Assembly: GCA_030527795.1 (NCBI GenBank)
Contig: JAUNAB010000004.1
Coordinates: forward strand, 1 to 64,000
Reading direction: 5' to 3'
DNA: 64,000 nt
DNA from: Pasteurellaceae bacterium
Lineage (GTDB): Bacteria > Pseudomonadota > Gammaproteobacteria > Enterobacterales > Pasteurellaceae
Position numbers and translations under genes: made by a program. The notes under the pieces were generated by a model that ran no database searches, was not told the DNA's origin, and was given only the letters and a program-made list of their open reading frames with translations. Below are positions 40,130 to 50,237 of this stretch, piece by piece; within the stretch, counting starts at the first letter, position 1, and every line of letters starts with the position of its first letter.

Positions 40130-40131
40130 GT

Positions 40132-40890
40132 ATGAATTCAGCAGTTATTTTTGCGGGCGGAACAGGTTCGCGTATGAACTCTAAAGTGCTGCCAAAACAA
40201 TTTCTCAAAATTTATGGTAAGCCTGTGATTATTCATACTTTAGAAGTATTTGAAAATTGCGATGAGATTGATGAAATTGTAGTAGTTATTCTTCAAAATT
40301 GGGAGCAATATCTTCAAGACTTGCTTGAACAATATCGTATTACGAAGGTGAAGAAAGTTGTAGGTGGTGGCGAGACAGGACAGCAATCTATCTACAATGG
40401 TTTACGAGAAGTTAAAGATGGTATTGTTCTTATTCATGATGGTGTTCGACCTTTTATCACAAGTCAGCTTATCAAAGAAAATATTGAAATGGCGAAAATG
40501 AAACAGATTGCCATTACTTGCGTAAAAGCAAAAGAAACATTGGTATCGGTGGAAGATAATAAGATTAATGGTGTGCTTAAACGTGACGTATCTTACATGG
40601 CAAGAGCACCACAGACTTTTAATGTATCGCTGTTGAAGTCAGCTCATGAGAAAGCTATCGCAGATAATGATTTTTCTTTTGTAGATTCTTGCGCGATTGT
40701 GAAGCATTATTTCCCTGAGTTAGAATTTAATATTGTTGAATATAGCTCAGATAATATCAAGATTACGACACAAGAAGATTTTTATTTAGCTAAAGCAATG
40801 TTCTCACTAGAAGAAGACGAGCAACTTTATGGCTTTAAGCGTGGAGATGAAAAAAATGATAAAGGATTCAGTATTACTAGAAGACCTTAA
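40132..40890 (+). CDS. IspD/TarI-family cytidylyltransferase
   Basis: The 252-residue enzyme has the nucleotide motif AVIFAGGTGSRMNSKVLPKQFL (4-25) and VLIHDGVRPF, typical of IspD and the TarI (ribitol-5-phosphate cytidylyltransferase) family. Its place in a sugar cluster beside a dehydrogenase favours a CDP-alditol or CDP-sugar route rather than isoprenoid synthesis. Haemophilus serotype a/b capsules use a fused cytidylyltransferase-reductase (Bcs1/Acs1) for CDP-ribitol; here two separate overlapping genes are present. The substrate is inferred only. Confidence 0.78.
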   Translation: MNSAVIFAGGTGSRMNSKVLPKQFLKIYGKPVIIHTLEVFENCDEIDEIVVVILQNWEQYLQDLLEQYRITKVKKVVGGGETGQQSIYNGLREVKDGIVLIHDGVRPFITSQLIKENIEMAKMKQIAITCVKAKETLVSVEDNKINGVLKRDVSYMARAPQTFNVSLLKSAHEKAIADNDFSFVDSCAIVKHYFPELEFNIVEYSSDNIKITTQEDFYLAKAMFSLEEDEQLYGFKRGDEKNDKGFSITRRP

Positions 40891-41908
40891 TTTTATTGCT
40901 GATAAAGTATTTAAAGATGGCTTTTTCTCAAATTCTACTATTTTGGTAACAGGGGCTACAGGTCTAATTGGTTCATTAGTTGTTAAAAGTTGCTTATATG
41001 CAAATGAAACATTAGATACAAAAATTAAAGTATTAGCAAGTGTACGTAATTTGGAAAAAGCACAAGATACTTTTGCCGATTTTGCTAATAATCCAAATTT
41101 AGAATTTGTTACAAATAATCTTTTAGAACCATTAACGTTTGGTAAACCTGTAGACTTTATTATTCATACAGCAAGTATCACAGCATCTAAAGAGATGATT
41201 GAGAATCCAACAGGCGTATTATTAACAGCTTTTGAAAGTACCAAAAATTTATTGGAATATGCGAAGGCTCACCCAAACTGTAAGATGGTTTATATTTCAT
41301 CGATGGAATATTACGGACAGATCACAGAGAAACAGGATTCTGTTGCTGAAGAGAGATTAGGCTATATCGATATCAGCAAACCAAGAAGTAGTTATCCTGA
41401 GAGCAAACGTGTTTGTGAAATATTATGTAATGCTTATGCAGCGCAATACGGAGTGAATGTGTGTAGTGCACGTTTGGCTCAAACTTTTGGTGCTGGGGTG
41501 CCTCTTTCTGACAATCGTGTATTTGCCCAATTTGCGAGAAGTGCGATAAAGCAGGAAAACATTGTATTGCATACAAGCGGTCAATCTGAAGGAAATTACT
41601 GCTATACAGCTGATGCTGTTTACGGCATTTTTGTGTTGCTGCAGAAAGGTCAAAATGGCCAAAGTTATAACCTAGCTTATAATCATAGTTCTATTTTGAA
41701 TATGGCAAAACTAGTTGCTGAAAAAATTGCAGAAAATAAGATCAGTGTTGATGTAAATATTCCTGAAAATCTAAGTAGTTTAGGATATGCACCAGACGTT
41801 AAGATGAAATTAGATTCAAGTAAGTTAAAAGCTTTAGGCTGGAAACCTACCGTTGATTTAGAAAATATGTTCCAGAGAATGGTAAAAAGTTGGGAATTAC
41901 AGGGATAA
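40856..41908 (+). CDS. NAD-dependent epimerase/dehydratase-type SDR
   Basis: From ATG 40856 the product has 350 residues: an extended SDR with VTGATGLIGSLVV, VYISSMEYYG, catalytic SSYPESKRVCE (Tyr-x3-Lys) and a C-terminal GWKPTVDLE typical of sugar-nucleotide epimerases. GGAG nine bases before supports this start; ATGs at 40829 and 40847 in the same frame lie inside the preceding gene. Overlap with the cytidylyltransferase suggests coupled translation and a shared pathway. Whether it reduces, dehydrates or epimerises a CDP-linked or free sugar cannot be told. Confidence 0.75.
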   Translation: MIKDSVLLEDLNFIADKVFKDGFFSNSTILVTGATGLIGSLVVKSCLYANETLDTKIKVLASVRNLEKAQDTFADFANNPNLEFVTNNLLEPLTFGKPVDFIIHTASITASKEMIENPTGVLLTAFESTKNLLEYAKAHPNCKMVYISSMEYYGQITEKQDSVAEERLGYIDISKPRSSYPESKRVCEILCNAYAAQYGVNVCSARLAQTFGAGVPLSDNRVFAQFARSAIKQENIVLHTSGQSEGNYCYTADAVYGIFVLLQKGQNGQSYNLAYNHSSILNMAKLVAEKIAENKISVDVNIPENLSSLGYAPDVKMKLDSSKLKALGWKPTVDLENMFQRMVKSWELQG

Positions 41909-41912
41909 AGAT

Positions 41913-43016
41913 ATGAAACAGTATGATTATTTAATTGTTGGTGCCGGTTTATTTGGCTCTATTTTTGCTCATGAAGCAACAAAACGCGGTAAAAAATGTT
42001 TAGTGATCGAAAAACGCGAGCACATTGGTGGAAATTGCTATACCCAAAATGTAGAGGGTATCAATATGCATAAATATGGTGCCCATATTTTCCACACGAG
42101 CAATAAAGTTGTTTGGGATTATATTCAGCAATTTGCTGGGTTTAATCGTTTTACGAACTCTCCTGTAGCTCGTTATAAAGATGAACTCTATAGTTTGCCA
42201 TTTAATATGCTTACTTTTAATAAGATGTGGGGCGTGATTACTCCACAAGAAGCAGAAGCTAAAATTAAAGAGCAGATTGCAAAAGAAAATATTACAGAAC
42301 CTAAAAATTTAGAAGAGCAGGCTATCTCATTGGTTGGCCGCGATATCTATGAAAAGCTAATCAAAGGTTACACCGAAAAGCAATGGGGTCGTAAGTGTAC
42401 TGAATTACCGGCTTTTATTATTAAGCGTTTACCAGTGCGTTATACCTATGATAATAACTACTTCTATGATACTTACCAAGGGATTCCTATTGGGGGATAT
42501 ACAGGTATTTTTGAAAGAATGTTAGAGGGCATTGAAGTAAAACTTAATGTTGATTTCTTTGCAGAGCGTGAATTTTACGAAAACTTAGCTGATAAAATTG
42601 TATTCACAGGAATGATTGATGAGTACTTTGGATACCAATTTGGCAAATTAGAATATCGTAGTTTACGTTTTGATAATGAAGTACTAGATATGCCAAATTA
42701 TCAAGGTAATGCGGTAGTTAACTATACAGAAGCAGAAGTTCCATATACTCGAATTATTGAACATAAGCACTTTGAATATGGTACACAGCCAAAAACTGTA
42801 ATTACCCGTGAACACTCGAAAGAGTATGAGGAGGGTGATGAACCGTACTATCCAATTAATGATGCACGTAATAATGAACTTTATGCTCAATACAAAGCGC
42901 TAGCAGACGAAAAATCAAACGTAATTTTTGGTGGCCGCTTAGCGCAATATAAATATTTTGATATGCATAATATTATTGCGGAAGCGTTGGAATGTGTTTC
43001 ATCAGAATTAAACTAA
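41913..43016 (+). CDS. glf: UDP-galactopyranose mutase
   Basis: The 367-residue flavoenzyme has the FAD loop YLIVGAGLFGSIFAHEA (5-21), GGNCYT, MHKYGAHIFHTSN (substrate loop) and a C-terminal GGRLAQYKYFDMHNII. It converts UDP-Galp to UDP-Galf, so the polymer very probably contains galactofuranose. Length equals E. coli Glf. It lies four bases after the SDR gene. Confidence 0.95.
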   Translation: MKQYDYLIVGAGLFGSIFAHEATKRGKKCLVIEKREHIGGNCYTQNVEGINMHKYGAHIFHTSNKVVWDYIQQFAGFNRFTNSPVARYKDELYSLPFNMLTFNKMWGVITPQEAEAKIKEQIAKENITEPKNLEEQAISLVGRDIYEKLIKGYTEKQWGRKCTELPAFIIKRLPVRYTYDNNYFYDTYQGIPIGGYTGIFERMLEGIEVKLNVDFFAEREFYENLADKIVFTGMIDEYFGYQFGKLEYRSLRFDNEVLDMPNYQGNAVVNYTEAEVPYTRIIEHKHFEYGTQPKTVITREHSKEYEEGDEPYYPINDARNNELYAQYKALADEKSNVIFGGRLAQYKYFDMHNIIAEALECVSSELN

Positions 43017-43025
43017 GTTCTTATC

Positions 43026-44441
43026 ATGAATAAATTAGCACTAAGTAAATTTATATTATTATTAACAGACTGGCTTGTTTTTGGCGGCTCTCTATTCCTT
43101 GCACTATATTTGTTATCATTTAGTGGAAGTATTGAAAGTTACTTTCCTGTAAGCCAGTTGGATAACTATATTCTGATTCACTTTTCTATGGCATTAGTTT
43201 GTGTTGCATGGTTCTGGATTAGACTACGTCACTACACCTATAGAAAACCATTTTGGTTTGAATTAAAAGAAGTATTGAGAACATTGGTAATCTTTTTTGT
43301 TATTGAATTATCGGTAATTGCACTTTCTAAACTCTATGTATCCAGAAAATTATGGATTTTAACATGGGTAATTCTTTTTGTATTGCTTCCGTTAGTTCGC
43401 GTCTTACTCAAAAAGACTCTTATCGCAATAGAATGGTATAAACGAGATACTGTCATTATTGGTAGTGGTAAGAATGCAAAAGAAGTGTATAGAGCCTTAT
43501 CAGATGAATCATATCTTGGTCTAAATCTTTGCTATTTTGTCTCTTCGGATAATATGCCAGTAGATGATTTACAGGGGATGAATGTTATCGATTCAAAGAA
43601 TAATGACATTATTTCATTTTTAAATTTAGATAAAGAAAAAACGCAGTTTATTTTGGCGTTAGATGATGAGCAGTCATTAGACATTTGGTTAAGATATTTA
43701 GCAAAGAATAAGTGCCACTCAGTTTCGGTAATTCCTAGTGTTCGAGGAATCCCACTTTATGGAACTGATATGTCTTTTCTATTTAGCCATGAAATGTTAT
43801 TGCTACGTGTAAATAATAACTTAGCTAAACGTTCATCAAGAATATTGAAACAAACAATGGATATTATAGGTTCGATTGCTATTATTACTCTACTATCTCC
43901 ATTGTTACTGTATCTCTATTTCGCTGTGAAGAAAGATGGTGGCAATGCTATTTATGGTCATCCTCGTATTGGACGAAATGGAAAAACGTTTAAATGTTTA
44001 AAATTCCGTTCGATGGTAGTGAATTCTAAGGAAGTCTTAGAAGAACTATTGAAGAATGATCCTGAGGCTCGAGCTGAATGGGGAAAAGATTTTAAACTTA
44101 AAAATGACCCTCGAATTACTAAAATCGGTCACTTTATTCGTAAAACTAGCTTAGATGAACTACCTCAACTATTTAATGTTCTGAAGGGTGAAATGAGTCT
44201 AGTCGGCCCACGTCCTATCGTTAAAGATGAACTAGAACGCTATGAAGAAGATGTTGATTATTACCTGATGGCAAAACCAGGTATGACAGGTTTATGGCAA
44301 GTAAGTGGTCGTAATGATGTTGATTACGACATACGTGTTTATTACGACTCATGGTATGTCAAAAATTGGTCTCTTTGGAATGATATCGCGATCTTATTTA
44401 AAACTGTTAATGTAGTTTTAAAAAGGGATGGGGCTTATTAG
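43026..44441 (+). CDS. wbaP: Undecaprenyl-phosphate hexose-1-phosphate transferase (WbaP-like)
   Basis: The 471-residue protein has four N-terminal membrane segments, a CoA-binding-like middle domain (VIIGSGKNAKEVYRAL), a re-entrant membrane helix (about 276-300) and the C-terminal catalytic domain. The latter has KCLKFRSMVVNSKEVL, LPQLFNVLKGEMSLVGPRP and PGMTGLWQVSGRN. It starts repeat-unit assembly by moving Gal-1-P (WbaP) or Glc-1-P (WcaJ) to undecaprenyl phosphate. The length and VVNS-x-EVLEELL insert favour WbaP-type. Confidence 0.88.
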   Translation: MNKLALSKFILLLTDWLVFGGSLFLALYLLSFSGSIESYFPVSQLDNYILIHFSMALVCVAWFWIRLRHYTYRKPFWFELKEVLRTLVIFFVIELSVIALSKLYVSRKLWILTWVILFVLLPLVRVLLKKTLIAIEWYKRDTVIIGSGKNAKEVYRALSDESYLGLNLCYFVSSDNMPVDDLQGMNVIDSKNNDIISFLNLDKEKTQFILALDDEQSLDIWLRYLAKNKCHSVSVIPSVRGIPLYGTDMSFLFSHEMLLLRVNNNLAKRSSRILKQTMDIIGSIAIITLLSPLLLYLYFAVKKDGGNAIYGHPRIGRNGKTFKCLKFRSMVVNSKEVLEELLKNDPEARAEWGKDFKLKNDPRITKIGHFIRKTSLDELPQLFNVLKGEMSLVGPRPIVKDELERYEEDVDYYLMAKPGMTGLWQVSGRNDVDYDIRVYYDSWYVKNWSLWNDIAILFKTVNVVLKRDGAY

Positions 44442-44446
44442 AAAAT

Positions 44447-46984
44447 ATGAAAGTTTTATCTAGTCGATTTTGTGTAATTAGTTTTATTTCTGCTATTACG
44501 ACACTGTTTACTGTTATTCTGTTTTTATTTCTAAATAAAATAGCTCCTTTCGGTAATTACACTTTAGTTATTGCTGATGCAGATATTCAGTACTTAGATT
44601 TGTTTTCATATTTTAAGGATATTATATCTGGAGATAAGAGTGTTGGGTATGATTTTTCTAAGGGGCTTGGCGGAAATACATTTGCTGTTTTTTCCTATTA
44701 TTTACTTTCTCCAGTAAATTTATTGCTTGTATTTTTTGATAGATCTGAACTACATTCATTTTTCACTATAGCATTCTTATTAAAAATTATTCTGTCTTCT
44801 ACTTTTTGTTCTATTTTCCTAGCTGCTAGGTTTGAGCATTTAAGAAAGTTATACATAGTGTTACTCTCATTAGGGTATAGCTTCTCTCAGTATACCATTC
44901 TACAAGCTCATAATATTATGTGGTTAGATGGCGTATATATGCTCCCTCTAGTTTTACTAGGAGTATATTATGCTGTAAATAATAAAACTGTTGGTGTGTT
45001 ATCAGTTTCTATTGGATTATCAATGATCTTTAACTGGTATACAGGAATAATCAATTGTCTATTTTCTGCTGTATGGATGCTGTTTGAAGTTAGTTATAAA
45101 AATTCTAGTTTCAAAGAGAGATTTTGGGGAATAGGTAGATATGCATTAGAGATGTTAGTAGGTCTACTTTTATGCTCTTTTATTTTTATACCTACTTATT
45201 TTGAATTACAAAATGGTAAGGGTGGATTAGACCTTTGGTTGTTAAATACAGATTTTATAGGAAATATTGTAAGTCTATTAAAAGGTACTTTAATTGGTTC
45301 TAAGGATGCTAAAGGGCAGTTATCATTATTTTCTGGAACAATAGCATTAATCGGTTTTAGCCTATACTTAGCTAGAATAGTTAAAGAACCGAGTAGAAGA
45401 GATAAAGCTGTTTTTTTATTACTATGTATTACAGTTTTACTTTTCTACTGGAATCCTTTGGTACTAGTTTTTTCTATTTTTAAGAAAGTAGATAGTTATT
45501 GGTATAGATATAGTTATGTAGCTCATATAAGTTATATCTTTATAGCAGCTTATATGCTGAGTCAAGTATCTAGATTGAAAGAATATACTTTATCTTTAGT
45601 AAAATTAGGTTTTCTTCTAGGTGCCTTACTGTTAGTTATAGCTTATTCTAGAAATGAAGAATATAAGCTTATATATATAACATTATTCTTATATTTTTGT
45701 TTTGTAAGTATATTATATACTCTTAGTAGTAAAAATAAGTATGTAAACTTATTTAGTTATTCAACACTATTGTTTCTCTCTGTTTTAGAGCTAGAGGTGA
45801 ATGCTGGGTATATAAAAGGAGTACGGAATGATGCATCAGATTTTATATCATATTCAGGCTCCCAAAATGAGTTTATTAATAAACTAAAAGAATCAGATCC
45901 CGATTTTTATCGAGTTTCTCAGCTCAAAAATAGGAAAGTAAATTCAGAAAATATAACGGCATATTATTTGGAGTCTCTAGCCTATAACTACGCTGGTTTG
46001 AATATTTACACATCTTCATCAGATAAAAATCAGTTGGATTTACTAAGTAATTTAGGATATCCCCAATATGCTGGAACTTTAAATGTAGTTAATACATCAA
46101 TTTTACCTGTTGATTCTTTATTAAATGTTAAATATATTCTTTCAGATAAGGATGTAAAAGGACTTGTTAAAGATGAGAAAATATCTACTAAAAATGGAAA
46201 GTTTGCTTATCTAAATCCATATGCATTACCATTGGCATTTACACATTACTCTAATGATAAAGTAAATATAGAATTTTCTGATAACCCTTTTAGAAATATA
46301 AACTCTATTTATAGTTATTTAGTAGGAAGGGATGTTAGTATATTTCGTAAAGTTAAATATAGTATAAACTACTCTCTTAATAGTCTTAATGTGATATTTG
46401 GTGATAGTGCAAAAGATATAAGTTTTTATGGATATATAGATACTAAAAAAGGAGTGGATGGTAAGTTATTTTTAAATGATAAATTCTTGACGGGATACTC
46501 TAAATGGCTTGCTCCAAGAGTTGTTTACTTAGGAGAGCAAACTGGCGTAGATAATATATTAAAATTATCAGCTAAAAATATTTCATCTAAAGATATATCG
46601 AGTATTGAGATCTATGCATTGGATCTTAATGTATTTTCTGAAGTAATTTCAGAACTAAGAGGTATGAATTTAGTGGAAGATGTTAGTGTCAAAAATGGCT
46701 ATGTTAACATCAACTTAAAACAGTCAAGTAAGAACTATTCATTATTTTTAACTATCCCATATAATTCAGGATGGACATTCAAACTAAATGGAGAGGTTAT
46801 TAATCCTAAAGTTGTATATGACGCATTTATTCAAATAAATCTAGAATCTGGTAGGAGCTATCAGTTAGAAATGAGTTACTCTATACCTAAATTATATTTA
46901 GGATTATTGTTGTCTCTTATTGGAGTATTGGCGTTAATTTTTCTAATTTCATGGGGTAAGCGTGTTAAAAAGACAAATAATTAG
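44447..46984 (+). CDS. YfhO family membrane glycosyltransferase (GT-C type)
   Basis: The 845-residue protein has about 12 membrane segments in the first 430 residues, a large extracytoplasmic domain (about 440-815) and a final membrane segment (about 818-838). Family marks are the acidic first loop (NYTLVIADADIQYLDLFSYF), GGNTFAVFSYYLLSPVNL and MWLDGVYMLPLVLLG. YfhO proteins transfer a sugar from undecaprenyl phosphate on the outer face, known from Gram-positive teichoic acid glycosylation with a GtrB-like and a GtrA-like partner. Those partners are the next two genes. It overlaps gtrA by 23 bases. Confidence 0.85.
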   Translation: MKVLSSRFCVISFISAITTLFTVILFLFLNKIAPFGNYTLVIADADIQYLDLFSYFKDIISGDKSVGYDFSKGLGGNTFAVFSYYLLSPVNLLLVFFDRSELHSFFTIAFLLKIILSSTFCSIFLAARFEHLRKLYIVLLSLGYSFSQYTILQAHNIMWLDGVYMLPLVLLGVYYAVNNKTVGVLSVSIGLSMIFNWYTGIINCLFSAVWMLFEVSYKNSSFKERFWGIGRYALEMLVGLLLCSFIFIPTYFELQNGKGGLDLWLLNTDFIGNIVSLLKGTLIGSKDAKGQLSLFSGTIALIGFSLYLARIVKEPSRRDKAVFLLLCITVLLFYWNPLVLVFSIFKKVDSYWYRYSYVAHISYIFIAAYMLSQVSRLKEYTLSLVKLGFLLGALLLVIAYSRNEEYKLIYITLFLYFCFVSILYTLSSKNKYVNLFSYSTLLFLSVLELEVNAGYIKGVRNDASDFISYSGSQNEFINKLKESDPDFYRVSQLKNRKVNSENITAYYLESLAYNYAGLNIYTSSSDKNQLDLLSNLGYPQYAGTLNVVNTSILPVDSLLNVKYILSDKDVKGLVKDEKISTKNGKFAYLNPYALPLAFTHYSNDKVNIEFSDNPFRNINSIYSYLVGRDVSIFRKVKYSINYSLNSLNVIFGDSAKDISFYGYIDTKKGVDGKLFLNDKFLTGYSKWLAPRVVYLGEQTGVDNILKLSAKNISSKDISSIEIYALDLNVFSEVISELRGMNLVEDVSVKNGYVNINLKQSSKNYSLFLTIPYNSGWTFKLNGEVINPKVVYDAFIQINLESGRSYQLEMSYSIPKLYLGLLLSLIGVLALIFLISWGKRVKKTNN

Positions 46985-47318
46985 TTATTCCTTTATTGGT
47001 GTGTTAAATACACTAGTTCATTGGGGAGTGTTTTTAATTGTATTTAAATTGATTGAAATGCAGTCTATTAGTAATGTTATGGCGTTCATTTGTGCTGTTA
47101 TTTTTTCTTTTTTTATGAATGCTCGTTTTACTTTCAAAAAGAAAAGCACTTATAAAAGAATGGTTTGGTATATGCTTTTAATGGGCAGTTTGAATTTTAC
47201 TATAGGATATATTTCTGATGTAATCAGTCTTCCAGCTTTTGCAACATTACTCATATCATCAATTTTAGGCCCTGTACTTGGTTTTATTTTCTCAAAGTAT
47301 TTAGTTTTTAAAGGATAA
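46962..47318 (+). CDS. GtrA-like polyprenyl-sugar flippase
   Basis: The 118-residue protein has four membrane segments, starting FIGVLNTLVHWGVFLIVFK and with NARFTFKKKSTY at the loop, typical of GtrA/GtcA. It starts at GTG 46962, inside the YfhO gene. It is thought to flip undecaprenyl-phosphate-sugar made by GtrB. The next gene follows after three bases. Confidence 0.88.
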   Translation: MLKRQIISYSFIGVLNTLVHWGVFLIVFKLIEMQSISNVMAFICAVIFSFFMNARFTFKKKSTYKRMVWYMLLMGSLNFTIGYISDVISLPAFATLLISSILGPVLGFIFSKYLVFKG

Positions 47319-47321
47319 TAT

Positions 47322-48254
47322 ATGAAGGTTTCTTTAGTAGTTCCTTGTTTTAATGAAGAACAGACAATTCCTTTGTTTTGGAAAGCTGTTTCAGAGCATC
47401 AAATCTTTTCTAACCATAATATTGAAATTGTATTTATAGATGATGGTAGTAGAGATAATACAAATTCAGTTTTATTACATTTAGAAGAGCAACATAGTGA
47501 GCATATAAAGGTACTTTCTTTTTCTAGAAATTTTGGGAAAGAAGCTGCATTATTTGCGGGTATTGAACATGCCACAGGGGATGTTGTAATTCCTATTGAT
47601 GTTGATTTGCAACACCCACTAGATGTTATTCCTATCATGATTGAGAGATATAATGAAGGATTTGATGTTGTTTTAGCTAAATGCCAAGAAAAAGATTCTT
47701 ACAGCTTTATTAAACGAGTTACATCTCAATGGTTTTATAAATTTCATAATAAAATCTCAACACCTAAGATTGAAGAAAATGTTGGAGATTTCCGCTTGAT
47801 ATCTAGAGATGTTGTAGAAGCAATTAAACGACTTCCTGAGCGCCAATTATTTATGAAAGGTATTTATGCATGGGTAGGATTTTCATCAACAATTATTAAT
47901 TATGAAATTGAAGAGCGTTCTGCTGGAGCAAGTAAATTTAATGGTTGGAAATTATGGAATTTGGCCTTAGAAGGGATTACTTCATTTAGTACTGTGCCAT
48001 TAAGGGTTTGGAGTTATCTTGGCGGAGGAATTTCATTACTAAGTTTTCTATATGGTTTTTACTTGATTTTGGGTAAATTATTTTTTGGTAACCCTGTACC
48101 TGGTTATCCATCAATTATGGTAGCCGTATTATTTTTAGGCGGTGTACAGCTAATTGGCATTGGTGTACTAGGAGAATATATAGGACGAATTTATTTAGAA
48201 TCTAAACAACGTCCAAGATATATTTTAAAAAATAAGAAAGCAAAGATGAAATGA
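47322..48254 (+). CDS. GtrB/DPM1-like undecaprenyl-phosphate glycosyltransferase
   Basis: The 310-residue GT2 enzyme has [45 protein letters not shown] and DVDLQHP, followed by two C-terminal membrane segments (about 228-250 and 263-287). It loads undecaprenyl phosphate with glucose, GlcNAc or another hexose. Its stop overlaps the rmlB start (ATGA at 48251-48254), joining the AT-rich cluster directly to the rml genes. Confidence 0.9.
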   Translation: MKVSLVVPCFNEEQTIPLFWKAVSEHQIFSNHNIEIVFIDDGSRDNTNSVLLHLEEQHSEHIKVLSFSRNFGKEAALFAGIEHATGDVVIPIDVDLQHPLDVIPIMIERYNEGFDVVLAKCQEKDSYSFIKRVTSQWFYKFHNKISTPKIEENVGDFRLISRDVVEAIKRLPERQLFMKGIYAWVGFSSTIINYEIEERSAGASKFNGWKLWNLALEGITSFSTVPLRVWSYLGGGISLLSFLYGFYLILGKLFFGNPVPGYPSIMVAVLFLGGVQLIGIGVLGEYIGRIYLESKQRPRYILKNKKAKMK

Positions 48255-49312
48255 AAATCCTAATCACAGGTGGGGCTGGTTTTATTGGCTCTGCCGTTGT
48301 TCGTTATATTATCCAGCAAACATCTGATGCAGTAATCAATGTTGATAAGCTCACTTACGCTGGGAATTTAGAATCGCTCGAGAGTGTGGAAAACAACCCT
48401 CGTTATGCATTTGCTCAAGTGGATATTTGCGATAAAGTCGCACTTGAGAAAGTGTTTGTGGAGCATCAGCCTGATGCAGTAATGCACCTCGCAGCAGAGA
48501 GCCATGTTGACCGTTCGATTAATGGGCCCGCAGCATTTATTGAAACCAATATTGTGGGGACTTACACGCTATTAGAAGTGGCTCGTGCTTACTGGAATCA
48601 ATTAGACAGCGATAAAAAAGCAGCTTTTCGTTTTCATCATATTTCAACTGATGAAGTGTATGGCGATTTGGAAGGTACGGATGATCTATTCACAGAAAAC
48701 ACCCCTTACGCTCCAAGCAGTCCTTACTCAGCATCGAAAGCCTCAAGCGATCACTTGGTTCGTGCGTGGTTGCGTACTTATGGCTTGCCAACAATCGTCA
48801 CCAACTGCTCAAATAACTATGGTCCTTTCCATTTCCCTGAAAAACTAATTCCGCTGATGATCTTAAATGCGTTAGACGGCAAGCCATTACCTGTTTACGG
48901 AAACGGTCAGCAGATTCGCGATTGGCTATTCGTGGAAGATCACGCCCGTGCATTATATAAAGTGGTAACCGAAGGCGAAATTGGAGAAACCTACAATATT
49001 GGTGGCCATAACGAAAAAGCTAACATTGATGTGGTGCGTACCATTTGCGCCTTATTAGAAGAGCTTGTGCCAAACAAACCAGCAGGCGTGGCGAAATACA
49101 AAGATTTAATCACTTATATGAAAGACCGCCCAGGTCACGACGTGCTTTATGCAATCGACGCAGCAAAAATCGGGCGTGAACTTGGTTGGAAAACGCAAGA
49201 AACCTTTGAATCAGTCATTCGTAAAACTGTTGAATGGTATCTCGCAAATAAAAAATGGTGGAGCCGCGTATTAGATGGTTCTTACAACCGTGAGCGTTTA
49301 GGTAATAACTAA
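48251..49312 (+). CDS. rmlB: dTDP-glucose 4,6-dehydratase, second copy
   Basis: The 353-residue enzyme has [20 protein letters not shown] and [10 protein letters not shown]. It is nearly co-linear with the copy at 31370 and most residues agree, but the N-terminus (MKILITGG) and many third codon positions differ. It is translationally coupled to gtrB and followed by rmlA and rmlD, so it is probably the main dTDP-rhamnose copy. Confidence 0.94.
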   Translation: MKILITGGAGFIGSAVVRYIIQQTSDAVINVDKLTYAGNLESLESVENNPRYAFAQVDICDKVALEKVFVEHQPDAVMHLAAESHVDRSINGPAAFIETNIVGTYTLLEVARAYWNQLDSDKKAAFRFHHISTDEVYGDLEGTDDLFTENTPYAPSSPYSASKASSDHLVRAWLRTYGLPTIVTNCSNNYGPFHFPEKLIPLMILNALDGKPLPVYGNGQQIRDWLFVEDHARALYKVVTEGEIGETYNIGGHNEKANIDVVRTICALLEELVPNKPAGVAKYKDLITYMKDRPGHDVLYAIDAAKIGRELGWKTQETFESVIRKTVEWYLANKKWWSRVLDGSYNRERLGNN

Positions 49313-49355
49313 ATTACAAGCAGTTATAATAAACAAAATTTTTTGTGGAGAAAAA

Positions 49356-50228
49356 ATGAAAGGTATTATTTTAGCAGGCGGTTCAGGTACTCGCCTTTAT
49401 CCTATTACTCGTAGTGTATCTAAACAGCTTTTACCTGTTTACGATAAGCCAATGATTTATTATCCATTATCTGTACTTATGTTAGCAGGGATTCGTGATG
49501 TTTTGATTATCACAATACCTGAAGATAATGCAAGTTTTAAACGTTTATTAGGCGATGGCTCGTCTTTTGGTATTAATTTAAGCTATGCGATTCAGCCTAG
49601 CCCAGATGGTTTAGCACAAGCTTTCTTAATTGGTGAAGAGTTTATCAACGGCGATAGCTGTTGCTTAGTATTAGGTGACAATATCTTCTACGGTCAACAT
49701 TTCTCTGAAATGTTAAAAGAAGCAGTTGCTCAGCCTACGGGCGCAACAGTGTTCGGCTATATGGTAAAAAATCCAGAACGTTTTGGCGTGGTGGAATTCG
49801 ACGAGAATTTCAAAGCCATATCAATTGAAGAGAAACCAGAGAATCCAAAATCAAATTATGCCGTAACCGGTTTGTATTTCTATGATAATCGTGTGGTTGA
49901 TTTTGCAAAACAAGTAAAACCATCAGCACGTGGTGAACTTGAAATTACGACGTTGAATGAAATGTACCTAAATGATGGTTCACTTAATGTGCAATTATTA
50001 GGTCGTGGTTTTGCATGGCTTGACACTGGTACACATGAGAGCTTAAACGAGGCGGCTTCTTTTGTACGTACATTAGAAAATGTTCAAGGTTTACAAGTTG
50101 CTTGCCTTGAAGAAATTGCATGGCGTAATGGTTGGTTAACAAGCGAGCAAGTTGCTGAGCTTGCGAAACCAATGGCGAAAAATGAGTACGGTCAATACTT
50201 GTTACGCTTGTTGAATAAAAAGAAATAA
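49356..50228 (+). CDS. rmlA: Glucose-1-phosphate thymidylyltransferase RmlA
   Basis: The 290-residue enzyme has [16 protein letters not shown] (nucleotide loop), [19 protein letters not shown] and [15 protein letters not shown]. It makes dTDP-glucose, the first step of dTDP-L-rhamnose synthesis. It is intact, unlike the 42-codon remnant at 32510, which has the same first 41 residues apart from TRG-M against TRS-V. Confidence 0.95.
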   Translation: MKGIILAGGSGTRLYPITRSVSKQLLPVYDKPMIYYPLSVLMLAGIRDVLIITIPEDNASFKRLLGDGSSFGINLSYAIQPSPDGLAQAFLIGEEFINGDSCCLVLGDNIFYGQHFSEMLKEAVAQPTGATVFGYMVKNPERFGVVEFDENFKAISIEEKPENPKSNYAVTGLYFYDNRVVDFAKQVKPSARGELEITTLNEMYLNDGSLNVQLLGRGFAWLDTGTHESLNEAASFVRTLENVQGLQVACLEEIAWRNGWLTSEQVAELAKPMAKNEYGQYLLRLLNKKK

Positions 50229-50237
50229 GGCAATGCA

